Source: Candidatus Binataceae bacterium (GTDB lineage: Bacteria > Desulfobacterota > Binatia > Binatales > Binataceae). Taken from it: 33,699 nt of DNA. The stretch is taken from assembly GCA_030037595.1 (NCBI GenBank), contig JASHQJ010000489.1, forward strand, positions 1-33,699, read 5' to 3'. Of this stretch, positions 16,208 to 23,607 are shown in pieces (within the stretch, counting starts at the first letter, position 1; every line of letters starts with the position of its first letter). The position numbers and the translations under genes were made by a program. The notes below the pieces were generated by a model. The model saw nothing but the letters and a program-made list of their open reading frames with translations, was not told the DNA's origin and searched no databases.

Positions 16208-16564
16208 TCACACTGATTCGCCGAGGCGCCTCTTCGCCGACCGCGTAGCGAATGCTACTGCGGCGCCTATTACAAGCGATACGCATCCGGCCAACGCGAA
16301 GGCGAGCCACCACTCGACCCAGTGGTGCAATAGAAGGATTAGGGCTGCCAGCAGACATACTGCCGCCGCGGCAATGAAGCCCACCACCGCGAGCATCGCG
16401 AAGGCATCCAGGAGCGTTTCCTTGCGTGACGTGCGGAAACTTGCTTCCGCGAGATGGACCTCCGCGTGCACCATACGTGCGACGTCGTCGATTGCCCTGG
16501 CCGCCAGTGTGGTCCATTCGGGTTCGTCATGGGCGCGCAGTTCAGCGGGTTCCGTTGCTTCCAT
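16208..16564 (-). CDS. YqjE-like phage-holin-family membrane protein (Phage_holin_3_6)
   Basis: A 118-aa inner-membrane protein. The N-terminal amphipathic region (EWTTLAARAIDDVARMVHAE) runs into HLAEASFRTSRKETLLDAF, followed by two hydrophobic segments (about 55-78 and 84-107) and a basic end. This is the YqjE/PF07332 pattern; despite the family's holin name these are chromosomal, stress-associated membrane proteins rather than phage lysis genes. It is the last gene in a leftward run of four small genes and its start overlaps the end of the preceding gene by 23 bases, implying coupled expression. Confidence 0.8.
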   Translation of the reverse strand: MEATEPAELRAHDEPEWTTLAARAIDDVARMVHAEVHLAEASFRTSRKETLLDAFAMLAVVGFIAAAAVCLLAALILLLHHWVEWWLAFALAGCVSLVIGAAVAFATRSAKRRLGESV

Positions 16565-16862
16565 CTTTTGCTTCGCCGCTCAACTCGACCAGCTTCGCCG
16601 CGCCAAATCCCAGCAGCAGGCCGAGCACGACGGGTTCGAAGATTGGCAGGTCAACTGAACCAAGCAGGAATCCCGTGGCGGTGCTGATCCCGATCGCGGC
16701 TCCAGGATAGTTTGAGAGCACAAAGCGGTCGGGCCGCAATTCCGTATCGACGATGGTCTCGACCTTCTGGCGCATCTGCTCGACCGTTTTGCGCAAGTCG
16801 CGGCGCGCGTCGTCGGCCTGCTCTTCAAGCTCTATTATCCGCTGTTCGTCGATCATTGCCAT
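16542..16862 (-). CDS. DUF3618-like small membrane protein
   Basis: A 106-aa protein. The first 45 residues form a charged helix (IELEEQADDARRDLRKTVEQ and then MRQKVETIVDTEL), the type seen at the start of DUF3618 proteins. A glycine-rich membrane segment follows (YPGAAIGISTATGFLLGS), then a second hydrophobic segment (PVVLGLLLGFGAAKLVEL). In other bacteria such proteins sit beside YqjE and YqjD homologues, as here. The ATG at 16862 is used, with a second ATG two codons later. It overlaps both the 88-aa gene upstream and the YqjE-like gene downstream. Confidence 0.7.
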   Translation of the reverse strand: MAMIDEQRIIELEEQADDARRDLRKTVEQMRQKVETIVDTELRPDRFVLSNYPGAAIGISTATGFLLGSVDLPIFEPVVLGLLLGFGAAKLVELSGEAKDGSNGTR

Positions 16863-17091
16863 TCACAAACATCGACACGAGCATCGAACTCGCGAGGCCC
16901 GCCGCGATCTCGCGTGCCACGATGCGGCTGATGAGCGAAGTGGCGAAGCGGCCCGGACCCGTCATCGCACCGCCGCCGGCGAAGAATCCGGTAATCGCAG
17001 CTGCTGTGACGGCGAGAATCGGTTCCTGCCGAATGACATCGGCCCAGTTCTTCGCGTCGGATCGATAATTCTCTTTCGACGCGTTGCGCAT
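16825..17091 (-). CDS. Small membrane protein of the YqjE-like cluster, unknown
   Basis: An 88-aa protein starting MRNASKENYRSDAKNWADVI. One clear membrane segment (IRQEPILAVTAAAITGFFAGG, about residues 20-40) is built like the 'QPW-hydrophobic-Gly' tail of YqjD/ElaB proteins, and a second weakly hydrophobic helix lies at about 58-76. The frame is open further upstream to 17172, but that part overlaps the end of the YqjD-like gene, so the ATG at 17091 is preferred. It overlaps the DUF3618-like gene by 38 bases. I do not recognise it as a named family; it may be a diverged YqjD-type protein. Confidence 0.6.
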   Translation of the reverse strand: MRNASKENYRSDAKNWADVIRQEPILAVTAAAITGFFAGGGAMTGPGRFATSLISRIVAREIAAGLASSMLVSMFVNGNDRRTADNRA

Positions 17092-17102
17092 CAGCTTTAC
17101 AC

Positions 17103-17295
17103 CTACGCGGACCGGCGCATCAGGCGCGCGATCACGTATCCAATCGCGAACGCAGCGCCGACCGCGAGCCACGGCTGATCGCGAACGAACTCGCGAAGCT
17201 CGGAGCCGAAGTCATGCTGGTTGACATAGTCCTTGACAGCGTCGGTCGCACGCTCAGCGGCCCGGCCCAGTACAGCATTCGACTCTAAGTTCCAT
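17103..17295 (-). pseudogene. YqjD/ElaB-like (DUF883) gene with a likely frameshift near the start
   Basis: Translating the complement gives a convincing C-terminus: ERATDAVKDYVNQHDFGSEL, then REFVRDQPWLAVGAAFAIGY, VIARLMRRSA and stop at 17103. The amphipathic helix followed by a 'RDQPW' turn and a glycine-containing membrane anchor is the YqjD/ElaB pattern of ribosome-associated inner-membrane proteins. The frame has no ATG, GTG or TTG between this domain and the upstream in-frame stop. An ATG at 17295 in another frame reads MELRVE and would join the domain if one base near 17277 were removed. So the gene is either broken, misread by one base, or started at a rare codon. It heads the leftward small-membrane-protein cluster. 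Confidence 0.55.
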
Positions 17296-17452
17296 TGGTT
17301 TCTGAGCTTCCAGCCTCGCGTCGACGACCGAAGCTAAGCGCTCAGTCATCGAAGAGTTCAGCAATCAATGCGCCCCCAGTCCGAAATGCAGGATTAGTTC
17401 GGGGGACGGCTCGGAATCGTTGGCAATTATTTCGGTGACTGCGCAGCCGCGC

Positions 17453-17469
17453 GATGAACAATGTTCATC
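17453..17469. promoter_or_regulatory. Perfect 17-bp palindrome, possible operator
   Basis: GATGAACA-A-TGTTCATC is an exact inverted repeat around a single base, the geometry of a dimeric repressor site. It lies in the 324-base gene-free stretch (17296-17619) between the leftward YqjD-like gene and the rightward genes at 17620/17718. Apart from it, this stretch holds only a weakly promoter-like AT-rich patch around 17525-17560. The core GAAC-AAT-GTTC has a three-base spacer, so it is not a standard Gram-positive LexA box. The cognate regulator is unknown. Confidence 0.5.
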
Positions 17470-17619
17470 CTTCACGAGAATGGGTGCCGGTGTCGTCGAG
17501 GTGTGAAAACTCTACACGATCGGAAACTTATAGATTCGGCGGCGTCAGTATTTATGTGGGTTTTTTCTGGCTCTGCTCTTGCTTGGTGAGTCGCAAAGGT
17601 CAAGCGAGAGAATCGAAGC

Positions 17620-17721
17620 ATGACTGTGGATCAAAGAAAAAACGAACGTCCGGCGCGCAATCAATTCCCGGAGCGCAATTCCGACCGGATCATCGTTGAA
17701 AGCGTAGAGGGGTTCATATGA
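17620..17721 (+). CDS. 33-aa mini-ORF coupled to the next gene
   Basis: A short frame, MTVDQRKNERPARNQFPERN and then SDRIIVESVEGFI, ends with a TGA that overlaps the next gene's ATG (ATGA at 17718-17721). A GAGAG sequence precedes its ATG by several bases. Such overlaps usually mean translational coupling, so it may be a leader or tiny protein. It has no recognisable family and chance occurrence cannot be excluded. Confidence 0.35.
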   Translation: MTVDQRKNERPARNQFPERNSDRIIVESVEGFI

Positions 17722-18176
17722 GAGCTCATCCGGTCGAGACCGAAACGTTGCCGGGGTTTTTTCAAGGCGAATGCATTCTGCCGTCGCAATACAACGAGAG
17801 TGGCCCGCGGCGCTACTCCGATGAGGGCCAGCGCCGCCTGCTGCTAGCGGTGCTCGAGGACGCGATCCGTTGCTACTTCGATTACAGCGGCGCGATGCGC
17901 GGGACGGATCGTTTCGAGGAGTTCAGCGAAGCGCGCGACTGGATTTATTGGACGGGCGAATCCGCAGGCCTTTCCTTCAACAACGTGTGTGAGGCTCTCG
18001 GTATCGACGCGAACTGCCTGCGAGCCGGCCTCAAACAGCGCTTCGAATCGCTTACGACCCGGATGCGCCAAGCGTCACGTGATGAAGCCGCGGGAGCACG
18101 GCCGGCCAATGTGCGGATGCGGATCAATCTCCGCGAACGCAACGGCAGGATGCGTGTAGTCGCGGCGCGGAGCTAA
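17718..18176 (+). CDS. Conserved hypothetical protein with a HTH-like helical core
   Basis: A 152-aa soluble protein. The centre has RRLLLAVLEDAIRCYFDYSG, a charged helix with FEEFSEARDWIYW, and then LSFNNVCEALGIDANCLRAG. This 'VLEDAIRCY ... EA-x-WI ... FxNVCEALGID-x-x-LRxGL' layout recurs in short hypothetical proteins of delta-proteobacteria and related groups. The NVCEALGID part resembles a helix-turn-helix in which CEALGID is the turn, so DNA binding is possible but unproven. The C-terminal 40 residues are Arg-rich. GAGGGG lies upstream of the ATG. It precedes the two-component genes, and the perfect palindrome 250 bases upstream could regulate it. Confidence 0.6.
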   Translation: MRAHPVETETLPGFFQGECILPSQYNESGPRRYSDEGQRRLLLAVLEDAIRCYFDYSGAMRGTDRFEEFSEARDWIYWTGESAGLSFNNVCEALGIDANCLRAGLKQRFESLTTRMRQASRDEAAGARPANVRMRINLRERNGRMRVVAARS

Positions 18177-18303
18177 TCTCCGGATTCGGCGCGCCACCGA
18201 TCCCGCTTTGAGGCGGAAGCGGCTTGAGGTGCACGCGACATCGGCCGTAATATTTGAGCCGTTACATTGTTGTGGCAGGGACCGAGGGACCAAGTTTTTG
18301 ACG

Positions 18304-19665
18304 ATGGCGTGTGAGATCCGAGTACTGGTCGCCGAGGACGACGTCGGCACGCACGATGAGTGGCGCGAATCGCTGACGGCGTGGGGTTATCGCCCCGAGG
18401 TGGCAGAAGACGGCGTGCGCGCGCTCGAGATGGTGGAGACGTTCCATCCGCAGATCGTGCTCGCCGACCTCAGGATGCCGCGCAAGAACGGCCTCGAACT
18501 AATCACCGATATCCGCGAGCTGGGCATCAGCGTCCCGATCATCATGATCTCGGGACAGGGCGATATCCCCGACGCGGTCGAGGCGATCAAACTCGGCGCC
18601 CTCGACTACCTGCGCAAGCCCGTCGATCCGCCACATCTGCGCCAGATGCTCAAGCAGATCGCCGAGAACATCGTGATGCGCGAGGAGAACTCCTCGCTCA
18701 AGCGCCGCCTCGCTCAGGTCGGCGAGCTCGGCCCGCTGTTCGGCAATTCTCTCTCGATGCGCAAGGTGATCACGGCGATCGAGCGGCTCGCGCAATCCTC
18801 CGCGTCGGTAGTGATTACGGGCGAAAGCGGCACCGGCAAGGAGCTGGTGGCGCGGACGATTCACGAACTCTCACCGCGGCGCGGTGCCGCTTATGTTCCG
18901 GTCAATTGCGCCGCGATACCCGACACGCTGATGGAAAGCGAGCTGTTTGGCCACGAGCGCGGCGCTTTCACGGGTGCCGACCGCCGCAAGGAAGGATGCT
19001 TCGAGATCGCCAACGGTGGCACGCTGCTGTTGGATGAGCTGACGGAAATGAAAATCGAGCTGCAGGCCAAGCTGCTGCGCGTGATCGAAGAGCAGAAGCT
19101 GCGCAGGGTTGGCGGCACCTCGGAGATTCCAATCGACGTGCGCGTGCTGGCCGCGTCCAATCGCGACGTTGAGCAGGCCGTGCGCGACAACAAGCTTCGC
19201 CAGGATCTGTTCTACCGGCTGAACGTCTTCAACATCGAACTGCCACCTCTGCGCGAACGGATCGACGATGTGCCGCAGCTCACGCAGATGTTCGTGCAGC
19301 ACTACGCGAGCCAGAACAGTAAGCAGGTGGTTGGTCTCGACGACGAATGCCTCGAAGCGCTGCGCGCTCATCCCTGGCCGGGCAATGTCCGGCAACTGCG
19401 CAACGTCATCGAGCGCGCGGTCATCGTCTGTGAGGGCTCATCGATCCGCAAGCGCGACCTGCCCGAGGAATTTCGCGCGGCCTCATCTTCCGATGGCGGT
19501 TTTGTGCGGATCAGACTCGGTTCATCGCTCGAGGACGTCGAGAAGGAGATGATCTCGCGTACCATCGAGTTCACCGGCGGCAACAAGACCCGCGCGGCAG
19601 ACATCCTTGGCGTCAGCGCCAAAACCCTGTACAACAAGCTGGAGCGGTTCGGTCAGGAACACTGA
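18304..19665 (+). CDS. Sigma-54-dependent response regulator (NtrC family)
   Basis: A 453-aa transcription activator with receiver, AAA+ and Fis-type domains. The receiver (1-120) has acidic E11-D13, the phosphorylatable D55 (VLADLRMP) and K104 (YLRKPVD). The AAA+ domain (145-385) has Walker A GESGTGKE (173-180), the sigma-54 contact loop GAFTGA (220-225), Walker B LLLDELTEM with Thr where Gly is usual, and the RQDLFYRLNVF and HPWPGNVRQL motifs. The C-terminus (GNKTRAADILGVSAKTLYNK) is the DNA-binding helix-turn-helix. The frame is open upstream to 18208, but the domain begins at the ATG at 18304. The kinase gene follows after 65 bases, so this is a regulator-kinase pair. Confidence 0.95.
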   Translation: MACEIRVLVAEDDVGTHDEWRESLTAWGYRPEVAEDGVRALEMVETFHPQIVLADLRMPRKNGLELITDIRELGISVPIIMISGQGDIPDAVEAIKLGALDYLRKPVDPPHLRQMLKQIAENIVMREENSSLKRRLAQVGELGPLFGNSLSMRKVITAIERLAQSSASVVITGESGTGKELVARTIHELSPRRGAAYVPVNCAAIPDTLMESELFGHERGAFTGADRRKEGCFEIANGGTLLLDELTEMKIELQAKLLRVIEEQKLRRVGGTSEIPIDVRVLAASNRDVEQAVRDNKLRQDLFYRLNVFNIELPPLRERIDDVPQLTQMFVQHYASQNSKQVVGLDDECLEALRAHPWPGNVRQLRNVIERAVIVCEGSSIRKRDLPEEFRAASSSDGGFVRIRLGSSLEDVEKEMISRTIEFTGGNKTRAADILGVSAKTLYNKLERFGQEH

Positions 19666-19730
19666 CGCGGCCGGATCGCGCGCGTGGCTAAGCATCGGGC
19701 TATGCCCGGCGCCGTGCGCCTCGAACATCT

Positions 19731-21539
19731 ATGCGTCTTAGGGCAAGACTAGCCTGGTTGTTCCTGGCCCTGTTGCTCATTCCGATTCTCTCAATGAGTC
19801 TAATCTCGCTCGACTATATCGTCGGGCAGATGATTGTTGACCTGTCTCACTCGACCGATCTGATGGTCGAGTTGATCTTCGAGCAGATTCGCGGCGCGCT
19901 TACCCAGCAGCAGTCGAGTATCACCGCCGCGCTCACGCAAGACAATTCGCTCGCCGGCCTGCTCGGCTCGGCGCAGGCCTTTGGCCCCGATGTGGTGTCG
20001 GCCTCGATTCTCACGCCCGACGGCACGGTTCTGATGTCGGCGAATACCGACGATGTCGGCAAGCCCGCACCGCAGATGCCGCCGCTCGCCGACCTGGAGC
20101 AGCGCGCCTCGAGCTGGTGGCTATTCGCATCGATTCCGAGCGTAATAAGCGCGAGCGTTTATGACGCCAGGCGCGAGGTTCAGGTCAACGGCAAAACGGC
20201 CGCTATCATCTCGGTCGGCGTTACCACGGCGCTGATCGCGGACAAGGCCCGGCATCTCCTGCTGACATTTATCGCGATCGCGGCGATCTTGACCGCCATT
20301 GCTTGGCTCGCAGTCTCGCTTGTCGCCAACCGCATCTTGTTTCAGGTTGCGGCGCTGACCCTGGGTCTCGAGCAACTGGCAGCCGGTCGCACGCCGATCG
20401 AAGTCGAGGTCGAGGGCCGCGACGAGTTAAGCACGCTCGCGGAAAAGTTCAACGAATTGTCGCGCCAGGTGCGCTCCGATCGCTCGCGTCTCGATGCCGA
20501 TCAGGCGCATCTGTTTGACGTCGTTCGCTCGATCCAGGATGCCGTCGCGCTGCTCGATGCCGACGGTGTCGTGCTGTTCGCGAACAAGGCCGCGCGCGAG
20601 CGCCTGGCGCCCGAGGCGCAGTCTTTCGAGGGTGCACGCGTCGAGGTGGCCCTCGGCGAGAAGCATCCGTTGGTGACGTTGGTTCGCTCGACGTTTGAGA
20701 CCGGCACGGAAGCGCACGATGTGCCTGTCGATCTGCCGCAAGGCAACTCGCTCCTGGTTTCCTTCTTCAGGATGGGACAGAACCGCAAGCCGGCCGGTCT
20801 CGTGATCGTAATGCGCGATATGAAACCGGTGCTGGAATTGGAGAGCGCGCTGGACACGTCGAATCGTTTGGCGCGACTCGGCACGCTGGTCTCCGGTATG
20901 GCTCATCAGCTGCGAAGTCCTCTGCATGGCATGAATCTTCGCCTCGAACTGTTGCGCGATGGACAGGGCGAAGGCGCGCATCGTCATATCGACAAATTGC
21001 GGCAGGATGTTACGCGGCTCGACCAGGCAATCGAGGCGATACTGCGTTTCACCAGGCCGGCGGAACTGCACGTGACGGATTTCGACATGAATGAGCTGAT
21101 CCGCGAGATCGGCTCACGCGCAATCACTAGCGACAAGGTGATGCCGGATTACGACCTCGACGCGGGAGCGACCGTTCGCGCGGACCGCGGGATGGTCGCA
21201 GAGGCGTTGACCAATCTGGTGGTGAACTCTGTGCAAGCGATGCCGCAAGGCGGACGCTTAAGCTTCCAGACAAGACGGAGCGGTAGCGCGATCGAGATCA
21301 GGGTGACGGACCAGGGAGTTGGAATCCCTAAAGACAAGTTGGACCGAATCTTTGACCTCTATTACACGACTAAGGCGGGCGGAAGTGGACTTGGATTACC
21401 ATTCGCGATGCGTGCAATTGAGTTGAATCACGGTAAGATAGTTCTCAATTCCGAAGTGGGTCGCGGAACGATCTGTACTATTATTTTGCCGATGGCCGTC
21501 GATGTGCCTGCCCGCGTCATCTCGAGCAATTCAGGCTGA
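19731..21539 (+). CDS. Membrane sensor histidine kinase, partner of the sigma-54 regulator
   Basis: A 602-aa kinase. Membrane helix one spans about residues 7-30, a periplasmic dCache/single-Cache-like sensor about 31-175, and helix two about 176-198. Then come a HAMP domain (about 199-252), a PAS-like domain (about 262-365, DAVALLDADGVVLFANKAA), HisKA with phospho-H392 in SGMAHQLRSPLHGM, and an ATPase domain with the N box EALTNLVVNSVQAM, G1 DQGVGIP, F box DLYYTTK and G2 SGLGLPFAM. The residue after the His is Gln rather than Glu or Asp, as in the HQIR type of FleS-like kinases. The periplasmic sensor and sigma-54 partner point to sensing of an envelope or external signal. A lipoprotein gene follows after 4 bases. 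Confidence 0.93.
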   Translation: MRLRARLAWLFLALLLIPILSMSLISLDYIVGQMIVDLSHSTDLMVELIFEQIRGALTQQQSSITAALTQDNSLAGLLGSAQAFGPDVVSASILTPDGTVLMSANTDDVGKPAPQMPPLADLEQRASSWWLFASIPSVISASVYDARREVQVNGKTAAIISVGVTTALIADKARHLLLTFIAIAAILTAIAWLAVSLVANRILFQVAALTLGLEQLAAGRTPIEVEVEGRDELSTLAEKFNELSRQVRSDRSRLDADQAHLFDVVRSIQDAVALLDADGVVLFANKAARERLAPEAQSFEGARVEVALGEKHPLVTLVRSTFETGTEAHDVPVDLPQGNSLLVSFFRMGQNRKPAGLVIVMRDMKPVLELESALDTSNRLARLGTLVSGMAHQLRSPLHGMNLRLELLRDGQGEGAHRHIDKLRQDVTRLDQAIEAILRFTRPAELHVTDFDMNELIREIGSRAITSDKVMPDYDLDAGATVRADRGMVAEALTNLVVNSVQAMPQGGRLSFQTRRSGSAIEIRVTDQGVGIPKDKLDRIFDLYYTTKAGGSGLGLPFAMRAIELNHGKIVLNSEVGRGTICTIILPMAVDVPARVISSNSG

Positions 21540-21543
21540 ACGA

Positions 21544-22311
21544 ATGCTGAACTATGGGCATCGCGCGTTGTTCGGCGCGATTTGCCTGATGTCGATGCAA
21601 ATGGCTGCTTGCACCGGGTTGCAGCAGTACGCCCCGTGGTCTCAGGGTGAGCAAGCGGCCTCCGAGGCGTCGAATGCTCCTTCGGCGCTCGCCACTCCGG
21701 CGCCGCCTACTGCAGCCGCCGCGGCGCACGGCGGCGTTTCAGCCAGTGTCCCGGAGAAGCGGGCGTCACAAAGCGCCCAGCGGTTGGTATCGGCGAGAGC
21801 CGCACAGGCGTCGGCTAATGCGCTGAAGGCTTCCAAGCAAGCAGCGCTTGCGTCCAAGGAGGCAGCAGGTGCAGTCGCCGCGCTACAGCCCGGAGCCAAG
21901 CAGGAGGAGACGTCGAAAAGCGCGGGCATCCCCGGCAGCACGGTGCCGCCGGGAGCGCCGGTCGTTACCCTCGGACAAGCTGCACCTTCTTCAGTGGGCG
22001 ACGCGCCTTCAAGCATTGGCGATTTACCGCCTCCCGCGGCGGGTGCCGCTGTCGCGTCGGCCGGGGATGACATACATCTCCAGGCCGATCGAATGATTCA
22101 CGAGGTCAGCGAAGAAGCGAAGAAAATTGACAGCAAAAATCTCGATGGCGATGAAAAACGGCGCGAAACGATCGCATTGCGCCTCATCAAGAGCGCCGAG
22201 AAATCCTACGCCGACCAGGATTACTCCGCCGCCTACAGCTTGGCTGTCAAAGCCTCGATTCTGCTGAAGCCGCTTCCCGAGACAACGTCGGCTGCCTCGC
22301 CGGCGAGGTAA
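21544..22311 (+). CDS. Ala-rich lipoprotein encoded with the two-component system
   Basis: A 255-aa predicted lipoprotein. MLNYGHRALFGAICLMSMQM ends in a lipobox MAAC with Cys 23. A long Ala/Ser/Pro-rich region (about 30-180) follows, with an Ala/Lys heptad-like stretch (about 75-110) reminiscent of Lpp- or collagen-binding-like surface rods. A short conserved-looking helical end (about 190-250: MIHEVSEEAKKIDSKNLDGD, ALRLIKSAEKSYADQDYSAA, YSLAVKASILLKPL) resembles a single TPR-like helical hairpin. No named family is recognised. It starts 4 bases after the kinase stop, so it belongs to the same transcript and may be a target or accessory sensor of it. ATG 21544 is chosen because the signal peptide begins there. 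Confidence 0.75.
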   Translation: MLNYGHRALFGAICLMSMQMAACTGLQQYAPWSQGEQAASEASNAPSALATPAPPTAAAAAHGGVSASVPEKRASQSAQRLVSARAAQASANALKASKQAALASKEAAGAVAALQPGAKQEETSKSAGIPGSTVPPGAPVVTLGQAAPSSVGDAPSSIGDLPPPAAGAAVASAGDDIHLQADRMIHEVSEEAKKIDSKNLDGDEKRRETIALRLIKSAEKSYADQDYSAAYSLAVKASILLKPLPETTSAASPAR

Positions 22312-22414
22312 TTTCCTGCGCGATGCCCTGATAGGTCACCCGTCAGTGGAATAATTTACCCTTAAAGTCCTCGATCGCCGGCTCAAATCCCTTGCAGATA
22401 CTGGAATTTTTCAA

Positions 22415-22430
22415 TGGTCTCGCTCTTGCT
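22415..22430 (+). promoter_or_regulatory. Weak sigma-54-like -24/-12 element
   Basis: TGGTCTCGCTCTTGCT keeps the GG and GC dinucleotides ten bases apart and a full TTGCT, but the inner CAC of TGGCAC is TCT. It lies 152 bases before the gene at 22582, just after the sigma-54 regulator operon. The 270-base gap (22312-22581) holds no gene I can support. Chance occurrence is quite possible. Confidence 0.2.
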
Positions 22431-22581
22431 GCCGTTCTTTGGCGGAGAGGCGAATTCGCTTTGATAGCGCGGATATCTTGTCGGACTTCTCACGAATTTA
22501 CGGGGCATCGAGGACAAATCTTTTGAACCCCGCGATTACCAAGCGGACAAGGCTCTCCGGCGACATGACGGATGAAACACC

Positions 22582-22941
22582 ATGTCCGAGATGGAGAAAC
22601 ATCGCCCGCCCCTGAGCACGCCTGGACACTTGTCCGACTCCGAGACCGGGCGTCGATCTGTTTTGGATCGCGGTACCGAAAATTCGCTTGCACGGTTCGC
22701 ATATGAGTTCAGCGTTGAAATCAATGACATCCTCAACGCTGCCGCGCTCAGGCTCGCGCTGCTCAGATGGCAGCCGAACGGCGCCCGCAGCGAAGGCGAT
22801 ATCGTGCGCCTGGCAAAGATGATCGATCGCGCAGGCAGCCTGGTCCGATGGCTCCAGGACCGCTCGTTCGCTGCCCTGGAGCACCACCGCGGCCGTGCAC
22901 GGTCTTCGCACGGACGAGACCGAAAACGATTTGGACATTGA
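22582..22941 (+). CDS. Small protein with a DHp-like helical hairpin, unknown
   Basis: A 119-aa protein, not a recognised family. After a polar lead, LARFAYEFSVEINDILNAAA-LRLALL, then EGDIVRLAKMIDRAGSLVRW has the two-helix spacing of a histidine-kinase dimerisation domain (compare AHEF-N-x-L ... LALL ... I-x-R-A-x-x-L), but a Tyr stands where the phosphorylated His would be and no ATPase domain follows. It could be a pseudo-DHp or phosphotransfer decoy, or an unrelated helical hairpin. The C-terminal 25 residues are basic. The ATG at 22582 is followed by a second ATG three codons later. A lipoprotein gene follows after 5 bases. An overlapping minus-strand frame (22498-22938) is judged a shadow. 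Confidence 0.45.
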   Translation: MSEMEKHRPPLSTPGHLSDSETGRRSVLDRGTENSLARFAYEFSVEINDILNAAALRLALLRWQPNGARSEGDIVRLAKMIDRAGSLVRWLQDRSFAALEHHRGRARSSHGRDRKRFGH

Positions 22942-22946
22942 TTGCT

Positions 22947-23222
22947 ATGAAGAGATCCGCATCAAAAAGTCTAACGGCGATCGTGGCGCTCCTCGCATTG
23001 GTCAGCGTTTCTGCTTGCGCCACGCACCAGGAAACCCAAACTACACAAACGACGACAACTCCGGCCTACAGCGATGATTCCTCGCCGCCGACAGAGACGA
23101 CGACGACCACAACCATGAGCGATGAACCGGACAGCGTAGTCGGCTCGGTTTTTCACGCGGTCGGGACAGTGATCCTCTTTCCGTTCAGATTGATCGGCGA
23201 CGCGCTGGGCTTGATTTTCTGA
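22947..23222 (+). CDS. Small Thr-rich lipoprotein
   Basis: A 91-aa predicted lipoprotein. The type II signal peptide ends at VSAC with Cys 24. The middle (25-58) is a Thr/Gln/Ser/Pro-rich linker (TQTTTTPAY, TETTTTTTMS). The C-terminal 30 residues (SVVGSVFHAVGTVILFPFRL-IGDALGLIF) are hydrophobic and amphipathic and likely lie on a membrane. It resembles short lipoproteins near stress regulators, but no family is named. The frame is open further upstream to 22767, but that part overlaps the previous gene; the ATG at 22947 begins the signal peptide. Confidence 0.65.
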   Translation: MKRSASKSLTAIVALLALVSVSACATHQETQTTQTTTTPAYSDDSSPPTETTTTTTMSDEPDSVVGSVFHAVGTVILFPFRLIGDALGLIF

Positions 23223-23250
23223 CGCGGTCGCTGGAGCGGCTCGTGGTCCG

Positions 23251-23496
23251 TTACTTCGCCGCCCGCGCCGCTTTGTTCTTCGGCCGATTCATCGAGCCGT
23301 GCACCGTATGTTTGCCCGGCCTGCGTTCGAGGTCATGAACCCACGTCTCGATATCGGACAGTACAAAGCGGTACGACTTGCCGAGTTTGAAGCCTGGCAA
23401 CCCATTCTCCCGCAACAGGCGATAGATTGTAGAAGTGTGACAGTGCAGATAGTCGGCGAGTTGCCGCACGGTAAGGACCTGGTTGGCTAGTTCCAC
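23251..23496 (-). CDS. Excisionase-type helix-turn-helix DNA-binding protein (HTH_17)
   Basis: An 81-aa protein in the MerR/excisionase superfamily. The core LTVRQLADYLHCHTSTIYRL has the helix-turn-helix, followed by the wing LPGFKLGKSYRF and IETWVHDLE. The C-terminus is basic (RPGKHTVHGSMNRPKNKAAR). Start GTG 23496 is preferred because GGAGGA lies ten bases before it; the longer TTG at 23538 has no such site and would add 14 residues. It is a paralogue of the protein at 23725-23970, with 24 of 45 identical residues over the core by eye. No integrase or recombinase is nearby, so a role in gene control rather than phage excision is likely. It could bind DNA to regulate the divergent genes. Confidence 0.8.
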   Translation of the reverse strand: MELANQVLTVRQLADYLHCHTSTIYRLLRENGLPGFKLGKSYRFVLSDIETWVHDLERRPGKHTVHGSMNRPKNKAARAAK

Positions 23497-23607
23497 GTTG
23501 AGTGGTTCCTCCGTTCGACGCTCTTCGAGACGATTCAAGACCCTAGCAAAATGTACATCTTGCAGGCAATTAAGACCGTTAGTAGCGGCCAGCTCTCGGC
23601 TTTAAAC

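Noticed and set aside
16208-16564. Prophage indicated by a holin-family protein
   Set aside because: The family match is the YqjE type found on chromosomes; no endolysin, capsid, integrase or other phage gene is present.
17456-17466. GAAC-AAT-GTTC as a LexA (SOS) box
   Set aside because: The spacer is three bases, not four as in the DinR-type box, and no SOS gene lies next to it.
22498-22938. 146-aa minus-strand frame opposite 22582-22941
   Set aside because: No domain-like pattern; the plus-strand frame has a coherent helical hairpin and is closely followed by a lipoprotein gene.
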